NCBI GenBank assembly: GCA_008508345.1
Contig: QNGE01000897.1
Location: forward strand, 17,062-81,061
Direction: 5' to 3'
Source of the DNA: Paragonimus westermani
Taxonomy: Eukaryota > Platyhelminthes > Trematoda > Plagiorchiida > Troglotrematidae
DNA length: 64,000 bases
Below are positions 39,101 through 51,100 of the stretch, in pieces; the first letter of the stretch is position 1; each line of letters opens with the position of its first letter. Below the pieces are notes generated by a model. It was not told the origin of the DNA and made no database searches. It saw only the letters and a program-made list of their open reading frames with translations. The translations under genes and the position numbers were made by a program.

Positions 39101-41635
39101 TCATGTAAACATAACGACACATGACAGATTAGCTTAGTACGTCTGGAAAATCAGTGAGTCAAGCCAACTACTTTCTTCCGTTCTTATAGTCTGATCAGTT
39201 ATGAAGCGAAATCTTAGGATGATAATGTTTATCAACATCTCTAAAATCTGACAAACAGCGAGGGTGACCGGTCTACATTTTTTCCGGGGTGTTACGATGT
39301 AGTCAATTATTCTGTGGATTATAATACTTACGAAAACAGTTTGGCTGGAAACCACGCATCTGCCTCGTGTACACGATTTGGCAGTTACAAGTACACGTCT
39401 TGAGTAATGTGGGAATGACATGCAATCCTACTCATTTGTAGACCAGGGCAACAGTTGGTTAGCATGTAAACGGATGGTGTACCGTAGACAATACAACCCA
39501 TATATCTTAATGCTGAATAATAACTACCGTGATACCCTTCCTTCGTCTTTTTTATTGTTTGTAGATGAACAGAAATAAGCAGTGAAGTCCAAAATATTTG
39601 AAGACGTTACAGCAAACACTACAATTAAAGTGTGCATCTTTCTTTTCATTCTATGATATTCCTACAACTGCAAACTGTGAAAGTGTACATCAAAACTCAG
39701 AGAAGCAGAAGAGAACCATTGTTCTCAAGGTAAGCAACCCTGGGTCTAAATTGTCTCTGGTTAGTGTGAAGACAACAGAAACGGTTACTATGGCTTGGTT
39801 CAGCAGGAGAACGAAATCCATGATTCTTGTATCAAAGACAAAGGCAATTGCGTCAGAGGTATCTGCTGGCTTCCCACATGCTGACAGAATGTCTTTTGCT
39901 TAGTCAGAAAGCGCCAGCAGAACACGTGAGGTGAAGTTGAAAGTGGAATTGTGGACCACTCACATTTAATCCACTACTTTGTCAACTCACTGATCAAAAG
40001 TAACACCGGTCTACGTGGGTTAGAACGACCCTGCGTGCAACCAGACGGCAGTATGGTACAACCGCCTGAAACTTTCCTCAGGTTAGCCGGCCACCTTGTA
40101 ATGTAAGGCTTTGGGTGTTCTATCATGATAAATATTAGAAGAAATGCTATCCACTGAAATGGGCTGTGCGCAGTAGCAGGGACGATTAGATCACTTGTGA
40201 ACGAGATTACCTTAGATAGCTCTCAACTGCCAGCGGAAAATTTGAGAGTTTGTGACATTTTTTCTCTCTAAGTGTTACAATCAGTGTGGTTATATAAACC
40301 AATTCTACAAGAATTGGAAGACACCTTTACAGTTTAGTTGATTTTCAGGTTAACGGTGATATGTACCATTCCAGTAGCTGTTCAGGCATTATTCTAGTAT
40401 GTCAGTTACAACTGTTGGAAATATACGTGATCTATGTGTTAGAGACAAATATATATTGAGATCATCTGGTTTCTGTCAGGTATACAATGAATAACTATTG
40501 CTTTGTAGCTGGTAGACCCAGGTAGGTTATTAAAAGTGCAAACCGGCTGCTGTATGTTTTCTGTGGGAAATTTAAGAAAATATTGGTTCCCTAAGCTGTA
40601 GAATAGTGTACACCAGTAGGTACGTTTGGATGTTTATGTTTGTACCGAGGCAGCGTTGTACATAGTAATAGGGGTTACGGTTCTGTTGTGTATGGCAATC
40701 TATGGAGTTATTCAGTTTGACCTCAGGCGTGAGATTCCATCCACATCTACCCATTCAGTCTCCGTTGCCGATGACGTGAAGGTAACCAAATATACATAAA
40801 GTTTCGTTGAAGTTTGTAAGAATGTGCAACGTTCTGATGATTTCTAGTTTGCTAAATTTTACTGGGCTTCTATCGTTAAACACTGTAAATTTAGGATGCA
40901 TACATTCATATTGTGAGGTGGGCTATTTATACGCAGCTATGTAAGAAACAGCTTTTCACGTTATGTCAATCATACATGATCCTGATTATATCTTCTTAGA
41001 GTGGGTCGTCCTACATTCAATGAACACTGCCGACGTTACGTGAGGCATCCGAACAGACTGATCAGTAATTAATCTGTCAACAAATTTTAATGGTTAGAAG
41101 ATAACCGGAATAAGCCTCTGTTTTGACGTTTGAAATAAACTTGGACCGTGGTGGGGCTGAATAGTCCATTCCTAGATTTACGATTATATACTGAAGCTAC
41201 TGGATGAATCTGCGGGTGAGATGAACAACCAAGTTTCAAGTAAATCTCCTTTGGCTGACATCTAAAACTTTGTAGTTTTAGAGGTTCTTGGCAAATGATT
41301 AATAATATTTTCTCACCCGTAAGCAGAAGAAATATTCAAGTGAATATCCAAGGTTCACAATTTTCGAAAAGGCTTGCTATCAATTTAACATTTTTTATTA
41401 CGCCACCAACTGTAATTCGCTAACTCGAGAGATCAGCTTGAATGGGTGTTAGAGAGACGCCATTAGCTGGTTAAATAATTCTGGAAAATATTCACTCATA
41501 GTTACTGTTATGCAGACTCCATATACTTCTTTTAAAGGACGGTTGAGTAAAATATTTCTTTAGTAGACACGCACTGATTTCAAATCAAGGGTTTATTAAG
41601 GCAAACCCCGGAGTGTAAAATGCCAGGCAACGTTA
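36151..41635. other. 5.5 kb without an assigned gene
   Basis: One possible + strand exon ends at 39729 with a consensus AAG|GTAAGC donor. Its frame reads TLQLKCASFFSFYDIPTTAN and continues to KQKRTIVLK. A strong acceptor-like tract (CTTTTTTATTGTTTGTAG) lies at about 39564, but all frames after it stop quickly. Nothing else recognised. Confidence 0.35.
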
Positions 41636-41639
41636 GGAA

Positions 41640-42720
41640 AAGACAGCGTAACTGTCAACATCTTCAAGGAGGTTGCCAGGTTGGCCAGGATGGTCACACG
41701 ATGAAAGAAAGTTGCCGGAGGAATTAGCAGTCTTCTTTAGTGACCTTGATCAATTTATCCAGGAAGGTGGCTTAATATTCAAGGGAGAAAGAATCGCAAT
41801 TCCAGAGATATTTCAACGGAAGATGTTGGAGCACATTCACTTGGCACATACGAGAGTGAATAGCTGTATCCGGAGGGCAAAGGAGCTTTTCTATTGGCCT
41901 CAGATGTCGAGTTTCATAAGGGACTACATACAGTGCTGTAATACATGTCGGGCTATTAACTCAAAACAAACAAAGGAAACGATGTTGATGCGTCATATCC
42001 CTCAAAGACCCTGGCAAATTTTATCGATGGACATCTTTGCATTCAACAATAAGCAATACTTGGTGATAATAGACCATTAGAGCGATTTCTACGAGTTAGA
42101 TTGGCTGAGTTCCACTACTTCCAGCGCGGTCGTTAATAGACTCCGAGCCCAATTTTCGCGCTACGGTGTACCTGAGATCTTCTTTTCCGACAACGGACCA
42201 CAGTTCATTGGCGCGGATTTTAGAACGTTTGCTGAAAACAAGGGGGTACAACCAGTCCGTATTACAGTCATTTAAACGGTAAAGCCGAAGCGGCGGTCAA
42301 AATCGCAAAGCGACTACAACAACTGGCCCAATTATCCGGAAATGATTCATATCTAATCGTACTGGAGAAACGGAATACTCCTAACAAAACTGTGTCCCAC
42401 AGCTCGGCGCAGAATGTTGGGGAGAATAGCACGCAGGCATTTGCCCACACTAGGAGAACTACTAAAACCCCAATCGCTGGTCGTAACTGAAGTGCATGAT
42501 GATCTGAGAAGACGCATGCTAACCCAGAATCGATACCCCGACAAAGGAGCCCGCGACCTACCGGTTCTATAGATAGGCGACAAGGTATGGGTACTGTGCG
42601 TTCCAGAAAACCCACGGCGATGGATAGAAGGAGTGGTGGTGAGGTACTACGGTTATCGGTCATACGAAATAGACTCTGGAGGGGTACTGAAGAGGAGGAA
42701 TCGGGTGATATCTGAGAAAA
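41640..42720 (+). pseudogene. Ty3/gypsy integrase, second lineage (element B)
   Basis: Starts in the RNase H-integrase linker (LPGWPGWSHDERKLPEEL). The zinc-binding module follows (HLAH...CNTC, with RAKELFYWPQMSSFIRDYI between). The catalytic core begins PWQILSMDIFAF; the second Asp is in FFSDNGPQF and the Glu in NGKAEAAVKIAKRL, so all three DDE residues are visible. A C-terminal GDKVWVL...RYYGYRSYEI module follows. It would insert element cDNA into host DNA. Defects are a TAG at 42078-42080, a frameshift near 42245 before NGKAEA, a further frame change near 42350 and a TAG at 42570-42572. It resembles the K02A2.6-type gypsy lineage more than element A. No RT lies upstream, so it is 5'-truncated. 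Confidence 0.85.
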
Positions 42721-43079
42721 CGAGTAACACCGGATGAAGAGCTCCTCTTCACAGAGAAGAAAGTATTACCACGAACCAGAAGTGGAATGTGCTATCAAAA
42801 AAGGAAGGATGTAAAGGGACTGGATTGGACAAACGCATCGATACAAAGTCAACCATTGATCCACAGAATTCCACGGCCAATCAGTGTCGAAAACACGAAC
42901 AGGCTTGTATGTCTGCGCGGGGACCAATCAGCACGGCACGGTGCTCCAGCATCGGATTTTGTTATAACAAGCACCGGAATAAAACAAGTTGTTTAAGTGC
43001 GTCACGCGTTGAAACAAACGAGCTACAAGCGGAATCGAGCCGACCAATGAGAAAGCGGAAACTTCAAAACCAATTGTAA
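42721..43079 (+). pseudogene. Probable C-terminal tail of gypsy pol (element B)
   Basis: After the integrase C-terminal module a hydrophilic frame (42789-43079) ends ESSRPMRKRKLQNQL and stop. Basic, Arg/Lys-rich C-termini are usual for this class of polyprotein. It is short and not independently diagnostic. No LTR or polypurine tract was found after it. Confidence 0.4.
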
Positions 43080-43379
43080 TTCTTCATTTTACTGATGCGT
43101 CTAGTCTATAAAATAACCAATAGAAACTCAATAAACTGCGATTTGCTTCGTGCCACGAAGACTGACTTTTGCTTTCGTTCCGGAAGGTAGCGATATTCAA
43201 CAGGTATGTCAGAGCGGAAAGATTCACTTGAAACAAATCTGACCTGGTCTCATAGAGAAAACACAATGGAGCATTGTCTCATAAACTCCCTTCGTATCCC
43301 AAAGAGTTCTATTCTGTAGACCAGCGGCAGCTCTCTTTGTCTGTACCCTGGGGAACACCACGGTCTTCTATACTGAAGG

Positions 43380-43640
43380 GAGTAAGGAAGAAGACAAAAG
43401 CCACACAATCTTTCATGGAGGCCACCTCTGTCTTAGTGCTTGACAATGAAAATCATATCCTCTAACGCCGTTCCCTTATGGACCATCTATGCATTGTTTG
43501 TGCCCATATGTCAGCATACGCTGACTCACAACAGAGGCGAGAGATTTTGGAACTGCTCGTTTCCACGGTTCGGATGTTACACGACTGTTCATAGCGATAC
43601 AGAGCCAAAGGTTATTTTACTTGTGTCAGTTTAGGTGCAT
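43380..43640 (+). pseudogene. Unidentified coding relic, arm 1 of an inverted pair
   Basis: The + strand here and the - strand at 43645-43925 align without gaps over about 115 nt (ACAAAAGCCA, ATCTTTCA, TAGTGCTTGACA and beyond) at roughly three-quarters identity, then more loosely. Translated in the matching frame both give TKA-SF, VLD and HLC-VC peptides, and this arm continues REILELLVST. I do not recognise the family. The frame is broken by stops. Confidence 0.4.
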
Positions 43641-43644
43641 TTCC

Positions 43645-43925
43645 TCAACCTTTTCTTCCAGTTGCTGCAGCAGTCTTACTGAAGACAGACAGAACACGCC
43701 TGTACGCTTTTCTCTTGAACGAATGAGGATGCGACCGTAAGAAGTTCCCGAACGCTCCTGCAGCGCTATACATGGATACACACACTGCATAGGTGCCCTT
43801 TATGGGGACAGCATTGGGAGGTATGGTATGCAATGTCAAGCACTACGACGGAGCTGGCCTTCTTGAAAGATTATATGGCTTTTGTTTACCTAAGAAGTAC
43901 TTCACTTTACCGTTCTTTACAGGTA
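43645..43925 (-). pseudogene. Unidentified coding relic, arm 2 of an inverted pair
   Basis: Inverted homologue of the sequence at 43380-43640. The matching frame reads TKA, SFKKASSVVVLD, GHLCSVCIHV and VRELLTVASSFVQEK, with stops. Two diverged paralogues meeting tail to tail suggest an old inverted duplication or insertion of two related pseudogenes. Confidence 0.4.
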
Positions 43926-44581
43926 GAAGGTGAGCTTTTTCAGTTGGCCAAAACTAGGACACACATCAACATCAATCATGAAGCCATATATCCTGGCTGC
44001 CCCTGAAAATTCTATCCCATACTTCCGCAGCATCTCCTCAGAAGGTTTCTTCTCACAACCCACACATTTTGAGTGGTCCACCGTATGAAAGACAGAGGAT
44101 ATAACTGTAATAAAAAACCGGCTTTCAGCCGTCCTTCACACATTGTACTCACTTTCCAAATTTTTGCAATTGGAGAGGCCTGTTGCGTTTTTCTTCTGCA
44201 CTCTAAATGATGCACAGACGTTAGGTTTATTCTTGATGTTGCGCAGTTTTTATTGGGTTAGACTTTGTTGTCAAATAACAACGCTGGGGTTGCAAAACAG
44301 CAAGGCCTGCTTCCACATTTCTGATAAAAATTATGAGAAAAGAAGGTCAATTTAGTGCATCAGAAGTTTACCGTGCGTCCAACAGACACGTTAACGCAGG
44401 CACTTGTCATGGCAGACAGCTCTATAATTCGTTGTGAACTGTACTCACTTCATGTTCACCACTGGCACTTCATAGTTATTGCACTCCGCTCCTGAGCTCC
44501 TCCTCCTGCACACCTACCTCCTTTCCCACTCAGTCAAGTGAGGAATTAGCTCATGGGTGAATTGATTCAAACTGACCAAGT
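43926..44581. other. No gene recognised
   Basis: No motif identified between the inverted relics and the candidate exon at 44582. Confidence 0.4.
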
Positions 44582-44722
44582 TTATTCAGTAAGCTGCCGG
44601 AAGTCAAAGACCGACCAATCGTAAAATTTCATTTGATCCATTTTACCAGTATCCGAATTCAAGCGGACATCAGTGGTTATGAACTGAGCGCCTTTGTGTT
44701 TTTGGTTTTCTGTGCCCACTCC
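44582..44722 (-). CDS. Candidate terminal exon, unrecognised
   Basis: - strand frame reading GDGVGTENQKHKGAQF, then DVRLNSDTGKMDQMKFYDWS and VFDFRQLTE-stop. Composition and hydrophilicity look like real protein. A possible acceptor (GGTAATTCTAG) lies at about 44760. No upstream exon was assigned and the family is unknown. Confidence 0.25.
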   Translation of the reverse strand, partial: GVGTENQKHKGAQFITTDVRLNSDTGKMDQMKFYDWSVFDFRQLTE

Positions 44723-44840
44723 GTCACCGGGGGGATGGAGGCTCAGTGATCCTCCTTGACTAGAATTACCGGACACCGAATAATTTCAGTCTATTGATAA
44801 ATGTGAAGTTGCGTGGAATCAACTATAAGTGAGTGACAAA

Positions 44841-45249
44841 AGATGCTTACTCCAAGTGAGGTCAACCAAACATTAGACTGAGTTGTCAAGGCACCATTTA
44901 ATGAGTGATAGTGAGTGATGACACAGGCTTCTTACTCAATCTAACCAGACGACCACGGGGTGTGAGGTGTCACTGAACCAAACCATTCCCTATGCAACAT
45001 CGACGTCAAGATGACACAATCATCCACTGGTGTGGTTAGATTGGCCTCGGTCATGGCGACCATAACTGTTTTCGTACTATCGTAACGAAGTAGCAACGTA
45101 CTATGACCTTCGTTCAGTGACACCTCACACCCCGTGGTCGTCTGGTTAGATTGAGTAAGAAGCCTGTGTCATCACTCACTATCACTCATTAAATGGTGCC
45201 CTGGCAACTCAGTCTAATGTTTGGTTGACCTCACTTGGAGTTAGCATCT
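44841..45249. mobile_element. Foldback element with 138-bp inverted arms
   Basis: The left arm (44841-44978) and right arm (45112-45249) are reverse complements over 138 bp with only three mismatches that I can see, around a 133-bp spacer. The outer ends are AGATGC(T/A)(T/A)ACTCC, and the arms meet the spacer at CACTGAAC/GTTCAGTG. No coding capacity: the short - strand frame at 44941-45123 is a shadow. It fits a foldback or MITE-type non-autonomous DNA element. I found no convincing target-site duplication, so transposition is inferred, and a recent inverted duplication is the alternative. Confidence 0.85.
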
Positions 45250-45880
45250 GAACTCATCAGTGCTAAACAAACCGGACCCGAGGATCAGTCGGAACGGTAC
45301 TGGGCTGGCCGTTGTACGCAAAGGAAGACAACTTCGAAAGAATTGTCAAGCCAGTCTACTCTATATTTCATTGTACTCTAAGGAAAAATGATGGACAGAA
45401 TGATTTTTAGCATTCAGGTAGCGTAGGACGTACATTCTACTACGCACCCTAGTAGTACAAACAATTAGTCAAGGACAGTTTACACAGACTAGCCAGCTCA
45501 GACGAGATATTGAAAGGCAAATGGCTTCGACAATCGACTAGCTACATCTTTGTATATATGCACACGGTTCACTGTGTCGGCTGGGTTGCAGTGCCATTGA
45601 AGGAGCAGTCAACTACTGTAGAAAGACGACGTATCGTGAGATGCTAACAGTTCACTCACTGTTTTCAATCGCGAACGTGAAGCATTCGTTTATCTAAATT
45701 ATGTTGGTAGTTCGGTTGTTCTTAACCGTGCAAACAAAAAACGGAGTCTTATGTAATCTACGCAAATTCACAGACCAAGCATTAGTTTAATCAGGGCCAA
45801 CTTCCAAAAAGTGGGAAGTACAAAATCAATTTGTGGTTGCTCTGAATAGAGCATTCTACGTTCACTGAGAGCATGTGGGT
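45250..45880. other. Spacer between foldback and transposase
   Basis: Probably includes the 3' flank of the transposon. A hairpin ACTTCC-AAAAAGT-GGGAAGT lies at about 45809. I searched for terminal inverted repeats matching the other side of the transposase and found none convincing. Confidence 0.4.
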
Positions 45881-46954
45881 TTACGGTTGTGACCCAACCG
45901 TTTCAACGTTCATCGCCTGCATACAGCATCGTTCCACGTGACGAACGAAGCTAGCGCAATGGTCTCCGGTGACGTCGCACATGGCAGACATGACTACACT
46001 TTCCAGGGCCCGCATTCTCCACTCCTGTTGACTTTGCACACCCTGAGGATCTCCGGTTATTATTGTCTCGTGGTGCATCTGCAGCTGTCTTTTAACTCTT
46101 GCTTTCACCATGCTCCAGACATTCTCAATTGGATTCAGCATTGGTGAATAGGGTGCCAATCGTAAGATTTGTCCTCCATTGTATAACTCCTCAGCAAACA
46201 CACTTTCCAGATCGGTGTGACACGGTGCGTTGTCGCATATCAGCACAATGTTTGACATGGATGTACTGATCTTCATCTGATCTAGCAGGGTTCGCAGCCA
46301 GCCCTTGCAATCGTTGCTGTTGTATGCTCCCCGCCTCGTCGTATAGCCTACTATCGAGGTTGGTGTCATAGCTCCAATCAAATGAAGATTACGGCCTCGG
46401 CTGTTTGTTACAGAGACGCACGCTCTCGTCCCTTTTAATGAACGTCCCATTGACCTTGTACAGAACAAATTGAAGTTTGTCTCATCTATCCAGCAAATAG
46501 TCTTGGCATTTGCATAGCACTCCATCAGTCGATATGCAAACAGTCGCCGTAACTCCAAATTCTCATTTGAGTTCATACCGATGGGTACTTGGCGCAGTTT
46601 CTTGACAGTTATGCACCGGCCATCCAAGTATCGACTAATCGTTGTGGTCGACAACTCTTTCTCAAACTCAGCCTTCACGCGCAGTCTCAAAAATTGCAGT
46701 GTAATCGTTGGGTCCACGGAAATCCACTCCAGCAACATGTCGATCTCTGATTCTGTCAGAATCTTGCTTCTGTGTCCTTTACGAGGCTGAGCCTCATAAC
46801 TGATGCAATCCACATGTAGCCACTTGTAAGCGGTATTACACTTGACTCCGTTCAGAAGGGCAACCGTGCGCCAGTCATCACCCCTTTCAAATGCTTCGAT
46901 AATACGTCTGCGTGTTTCGGGACTGATGCAAGTGTACTTGCGTCCGCCAGCCAT
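45881..46954 (-). CDS. IS630/Tc1/mariner-superfamily transposase, uninterrupted
   Basis: 357 residues, ATG to stop, no internal stop. The N-terminus carries a helix-turn-helix (RRRIIEAFERGDDWRTVALL to AYKWL) and a second winged-helix-like segment (about residues 65-112, LTESEIDMLLEWI to ISRYLDG), the usual bipartite DNA-binding region. The DDE catalytic domain is complete: Asp157 in CWIDETNFNLF, Asp241 in ICDNAPCHTD, Glu277 in PYSPMLNPIENVW. The second Asp and the Glu have 35 residues between them (DD35E). It would cut and paste its element at the terminal inverted repeats. The length matches the family (about 340-360). Intact reading suggests recent activity or domestication. Terminal inverted repeats were not identified. 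Confidence 0.92.
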   Translation of the reverse strand: MAGGRKYTCISPETRRRIIEAFERGDDWRTVALLNGVKCNTAYKWLHVDCISYEAQPRKGHRSKILTESEIDMLLEWISVDPTITLQFLRLRVKAEFEKELSTTTISRYLDGRCITVKKLRQVPIGMNSNENLELRRLFAYRLMECYANAKTICWIDETNFNLFCTRSMGRSLKGTRACVSVTNSRGRNLHLIGAMTPTSIVGYTTRRGAYNSNDCKGWLRTLLDQMKISTSMSNIVLICDNAPCHTDLESVFAEELYNGGQILRLAPYSPMLNPIENVWSMVKARVKRQLQMHHETIITGDPQGVQSQQEWRMRALESVVMSAMCDVTGDHCASFVRHVERCCMQAMNVETVGSQP

Positions 46955-47890
46955 GTATGTGAGAGAACTAATGAAAATGTTCTCACAAACTGGTTAACTC
47001 TCACATCAAAGCTCGAAGTCTACCACGACCCCAAAGCTCACGCCTATTGGACGTGAGATTCACAGACACCCCTAACCACTCGCAACCCTTTACCTGTCAA
47101 AGGAACCAATACGGTCAGCGGTTTGATGAATTAGTAGGAACAGGGTCAGGTGATCTGTGCTCCACTTTGGCCGCTAACCCCGTTCTCATTAAGCAAATCC
47201 GTTGACACCCCTCGATTAACCCAAACCACTTCCTCTACCAAAGTAGCCAATACGAAGCACTCTAATTAAGGTTGGTCGTCCCTTGCGGTTAATTGGGCCA
47301 ATCGCCGTCACGTCCAAGAATCTAAGGTGGAAATTCTAATGCACCAAAGTGATTTGCTTTAGCACGTAATGAAAAATCTTGTGCCCAAAATGGAAACAGA
47401 TATGGAAAATGGTGTAGTGGGGGTTGTATATCGTTCGCCTTCATGCAGCACATCCGATGATGAAGCTCCTCTTGGAGGCATGGAAAACTCCCCAGGAATT
47501 TAGCACTTCCCCAATCGGCTTACCAATAATGACTTTGATGCACCCAAATTAATCTGAGACTAATTGGACAACCAGAATGAACCTTGGTATCGCAATCGAT
47601 ATTGACAAAAAATGAGCGTAAAATGGTAGTGTTTCAACTGTTCATCTCTCCGGTATGATCCCCTATCTGTTTGACCTATTGATTACAAACTGGATTCACC
47701 TTGCAGACAGAGTAGTCAATTAGGCGTCGTCTGGAAAAAGTAACAGCTCACTGCTGTGTTACGGAATCACATGTTACTGGCTGCAACAGTCTACAAGAAA
47801 GTGTGCAGTTCGAAACATGAACAATGGATTTGCTGACCTGAAAACCCATCAGATCTTCTTCGATAATTTTCTGTAACACAACTATCATAC
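46955..47890. other. 5' flank of the transposase
   Basis: Two imperfect direct copies of a ~50-bp motif, GACACCCCT...CCAATACG, lie at about 47065-47113 and 47204-47254. An inverted 10-mer TTGGACGTGA (47047) / TCACGTCCAA (47309) brackets them. These could be subterminal transposase-binding repeats. Confidence 0.4.
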
Positions 47891-48100
47891 CTGTCAAAAT
47901 GTATAGCTACAATGGCTACACTTGTCAAACAGGTTAAGGCTTTTCTGTATATGACACAAAGACGGACAGAACACTCCCTGCTTTCCTTCATTTCCTGACT
48001 AAAAATTTCACTTTTTTGCAAATTAAAGCCTTTGTTATAACTGTAAATCTCTTTTGCAAAATTGGTCAGACTTTCCAAATAACGCGCGAATAACTGCGCT
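47891..48100 (-). CDS. Candidate internal exon, unrecognised
   Basis: - strand frame reading LFARYLESLTNFAKEIY, KGFNLQKSEIFSQEMKE, VRLCVIYRKALTCL and VAIVAIHFD, ending at an excellent donor (GACAG|GTATGATAG at 47891/47890). Acceptors are possible at about 48100 (AGCGCAG) or 48050 (GATTTACAG). No domain recognised. The open frame beyond the donor would be intron. Confidence 0.35.
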
Positions 48101-51100
48101 TCCCTCGATCGTCACTTTTGACAGATTCCCAAGGTTTGAAGCAGCTAGCTTGTCGAGCGTTTGTTTCCATATACTATCTCAACCTTCGATTCCTACAGGT
48201 GGATATTAATTCCATCGAAATTTCAGTTTCATCCACACCACACTGCCATTATGTCTTGTCATCTTTAGTAGTGGACGTGCAGACAGTTTGTCCCAAATCC
48301 TTTAATTTCGATTAATACAATCGGGATTATGCTTTCCAATTCTTTCTCCCCTTATTGCTCTTGCAATTTGTTTAGTTTCAGCTTCTTTGTGCCAAAAACC
48401 TCGTTTCTCCTACCGTCTTTTCCAAACTGGCGACAGCTTGCTTAATTTCTGAAGCACTTATTCAACGCCCAGTTTATCAGTAGAATTTGCGGAAACAGGC
48501 CTCGCCTGACCGGTCCGTTGACATCCGGGACTAATACATAGTTTAAAGACTAGTGAATTACCTACATCGGGCTACAGGTGTATTCCTTGCTCGTTGGCTT
48601 TTTCTATATAGTGTCAACTTCATGATGACCATTCTTACTAATTTTTAAGGCCTAACTCTGCAGATAAATTAGAAGACTTGAACCGTTCGGAATGAATGTA
48701 TGTGGAAAGTCCTAGGTAGAATCAAACACTTACAAGAATATATTATGTTAAAAGATCGTGAGAGCAAAGTTGTCTTAATTAAGCCTGTGTCGATCACGAA
48801 AAAATGGGCCATTTGCTCTTCCTTTGCAACTGCCAGTCGGTAAGAATCCTACTAACACCCTGCTTGTTGTGGGGTTATTCAGGAACTATTATACACTGGT
48901 CTACAATGTAGCATCCCAGAAGTGGCAACCTACCTAAACTCCGTGAAACTTCTGACAAACATATTTACTGAAGACTTTTACTTACCGGGCCTTGGGGACC
49001 TTCCAGTCACGCCTAAGTGACATTACAGAGATCCTAGGCTAGATATGCTCCAATCCCTACAAATAATCACTTACTGATCTGACAGAAATGCTTCACAAAA
49101 CACGGATGGAAACTTCGTTTTCTCATTCTATCCACTGCATAAAAAGAATCCATGTTTATGATCGGCCCTTCCCTGCTAATTATGGACCATTCACGCCATA
49201 GAGGGGTCCAGTGCAAGATATTGTAGCGTTTATTAAAACACTCCATCCATAAACACTTCTTACTGAGCGACCTTTTCCTTTCTACCCAGTATAGTTTTCC
49301 TACCGACGGGCCATGCATAACGAAAATAGTTATTCTCATGTATAGCTTGACGGAGGCCAAAACCATTGATTTCATCTCAGATGTCGTCTATTTTATCATG
49401 AATACAGAAGATGAGTAGTGTCGTATTGTAGTAAGGTGACCAACTCTCGGATAGGACGTGTAAGTAACAGTATTCGGGCACGACTATCCAGTAAGACGTT
49501 AGACCACACAATGCCAAAATGCACGCGTAAACTGACTAAAGATCAACTGTCCAGTCATGATGGTCACATGACTCATTCCAATCAAACGTAGATAAGAGAA
49601 AGATTACAGACGCGTTGGTGTGTCATGCATGATAAATCATGCAAACGGGCCATCCGCACAGGCACGCACAGTTAACAGGGCAAACGTCACATTTTTCGAT
49701 TTCGTCAAGGTTGTTGGTCGTGTCTCTCGTGACCTTCTAAAACACACTGGAATTTTGTGGCATCCAAGGAAAAGTCCTTAACTGGATTGTTTCCTTTTGG
49801 ACAACAAAACTTCTGAAGTCAAACTGCGTCAGACCTTTTACCAGAGTTTCTGCTCACTCATCCATTTTTCTTACATCAGCGATCTTTCAGTTAGTAATTC
49901 CATCAACAAGTAAAAACTCTGGAAAGCTAGCGTTTTAAGTGCATTAAACGTCTTGACTGACATGGCTGAGCGCTAAGAACAGATTGGAATCTCACTGTTA
50001 ATATTGATAAACCTGCATGCATTCTACTCGATGGGGACGCTGGAAACGCCTTTGAGATTCGAAACGTGTCTAGCAGAGCAGACGACAAGAAAGCTGGTCA
50101 GAGAAAAAGAGTCGGATATCTAGACGTCGTCGGATTTGCCCTTCGCTTGTCGTCACTATAAAGCTGCACGTGGAGGGTTGATTATTTTGGGATGATTCAA
50201 CCTGTCTCCACTATAATAAAAAAGAACGTATCTCGGACACAACGGTGTTGGTGTATGACGGCTGCTTCACTGTTCAAATCCTTGAGAAAGTGTTGATTTG
50301 GAAAAGTGTAGATACGCTGCTGAGCGCATTCAGTGTGCATCAACCAGACTGGTCAGTGGCCTACGACATGCCTCTTACTAGTCTAACCTTGAAAAGTTCC
50401 ATCTCTGTGACATGAATTTCGATTAATCCATATATACTTAATTTGCTCCCTGGTAGCGATCTACGAGGTCATAACAAGAAGTCTTACACGTTTCGTCTTT
50501 AAATTTCTTCGGACTAATTATTTTCATAGAGTTAACAATTGTTGAAATCACCACCCCTTGTTAGCTGCTTCTTCGGGAATGTTGTAAAACAATGCTAGAT
50601 AGTGCTTAGCTAAAACCTTGGTAAATGTGTAACACTGCTGTACTGCTTGTAATATCTGTGGTCCACAGGAATGATACTACACTCCTTTTGACGGTCGCCT
50701 TTCAGACCATCAGACACCCGATAGAAATGGCAAAATACCAACTGACTTGCACTTGGAACTAGCATAGAAATTTTCGACTATTCCTCTGATTTCTCGTTTA
50801 TCGTTGAGAACCACACAAACTTTCACATTTACGATTAGTTCTAAGAGATTTTTCTTGCAGCCCGATCACAAGTTTATTACAAGTTAACCGTGTGAACAAA
50901 TGCACGATTCTCAAGTGGATATCCTCACGGGGACAAAATGTCTTTAACGGTACACTGTTCACACATTTCCACCAGCCCCTCACAGCCTTTATCACCATAG
51001 CTGATGTGATACGGACTGTTCATTTTCGGTACCGCACTTTTGGTGGAATGTCCTTAAACTTTTAAAGCCAAAGATGTGCACGTAGCTCTTTGCATTACCT

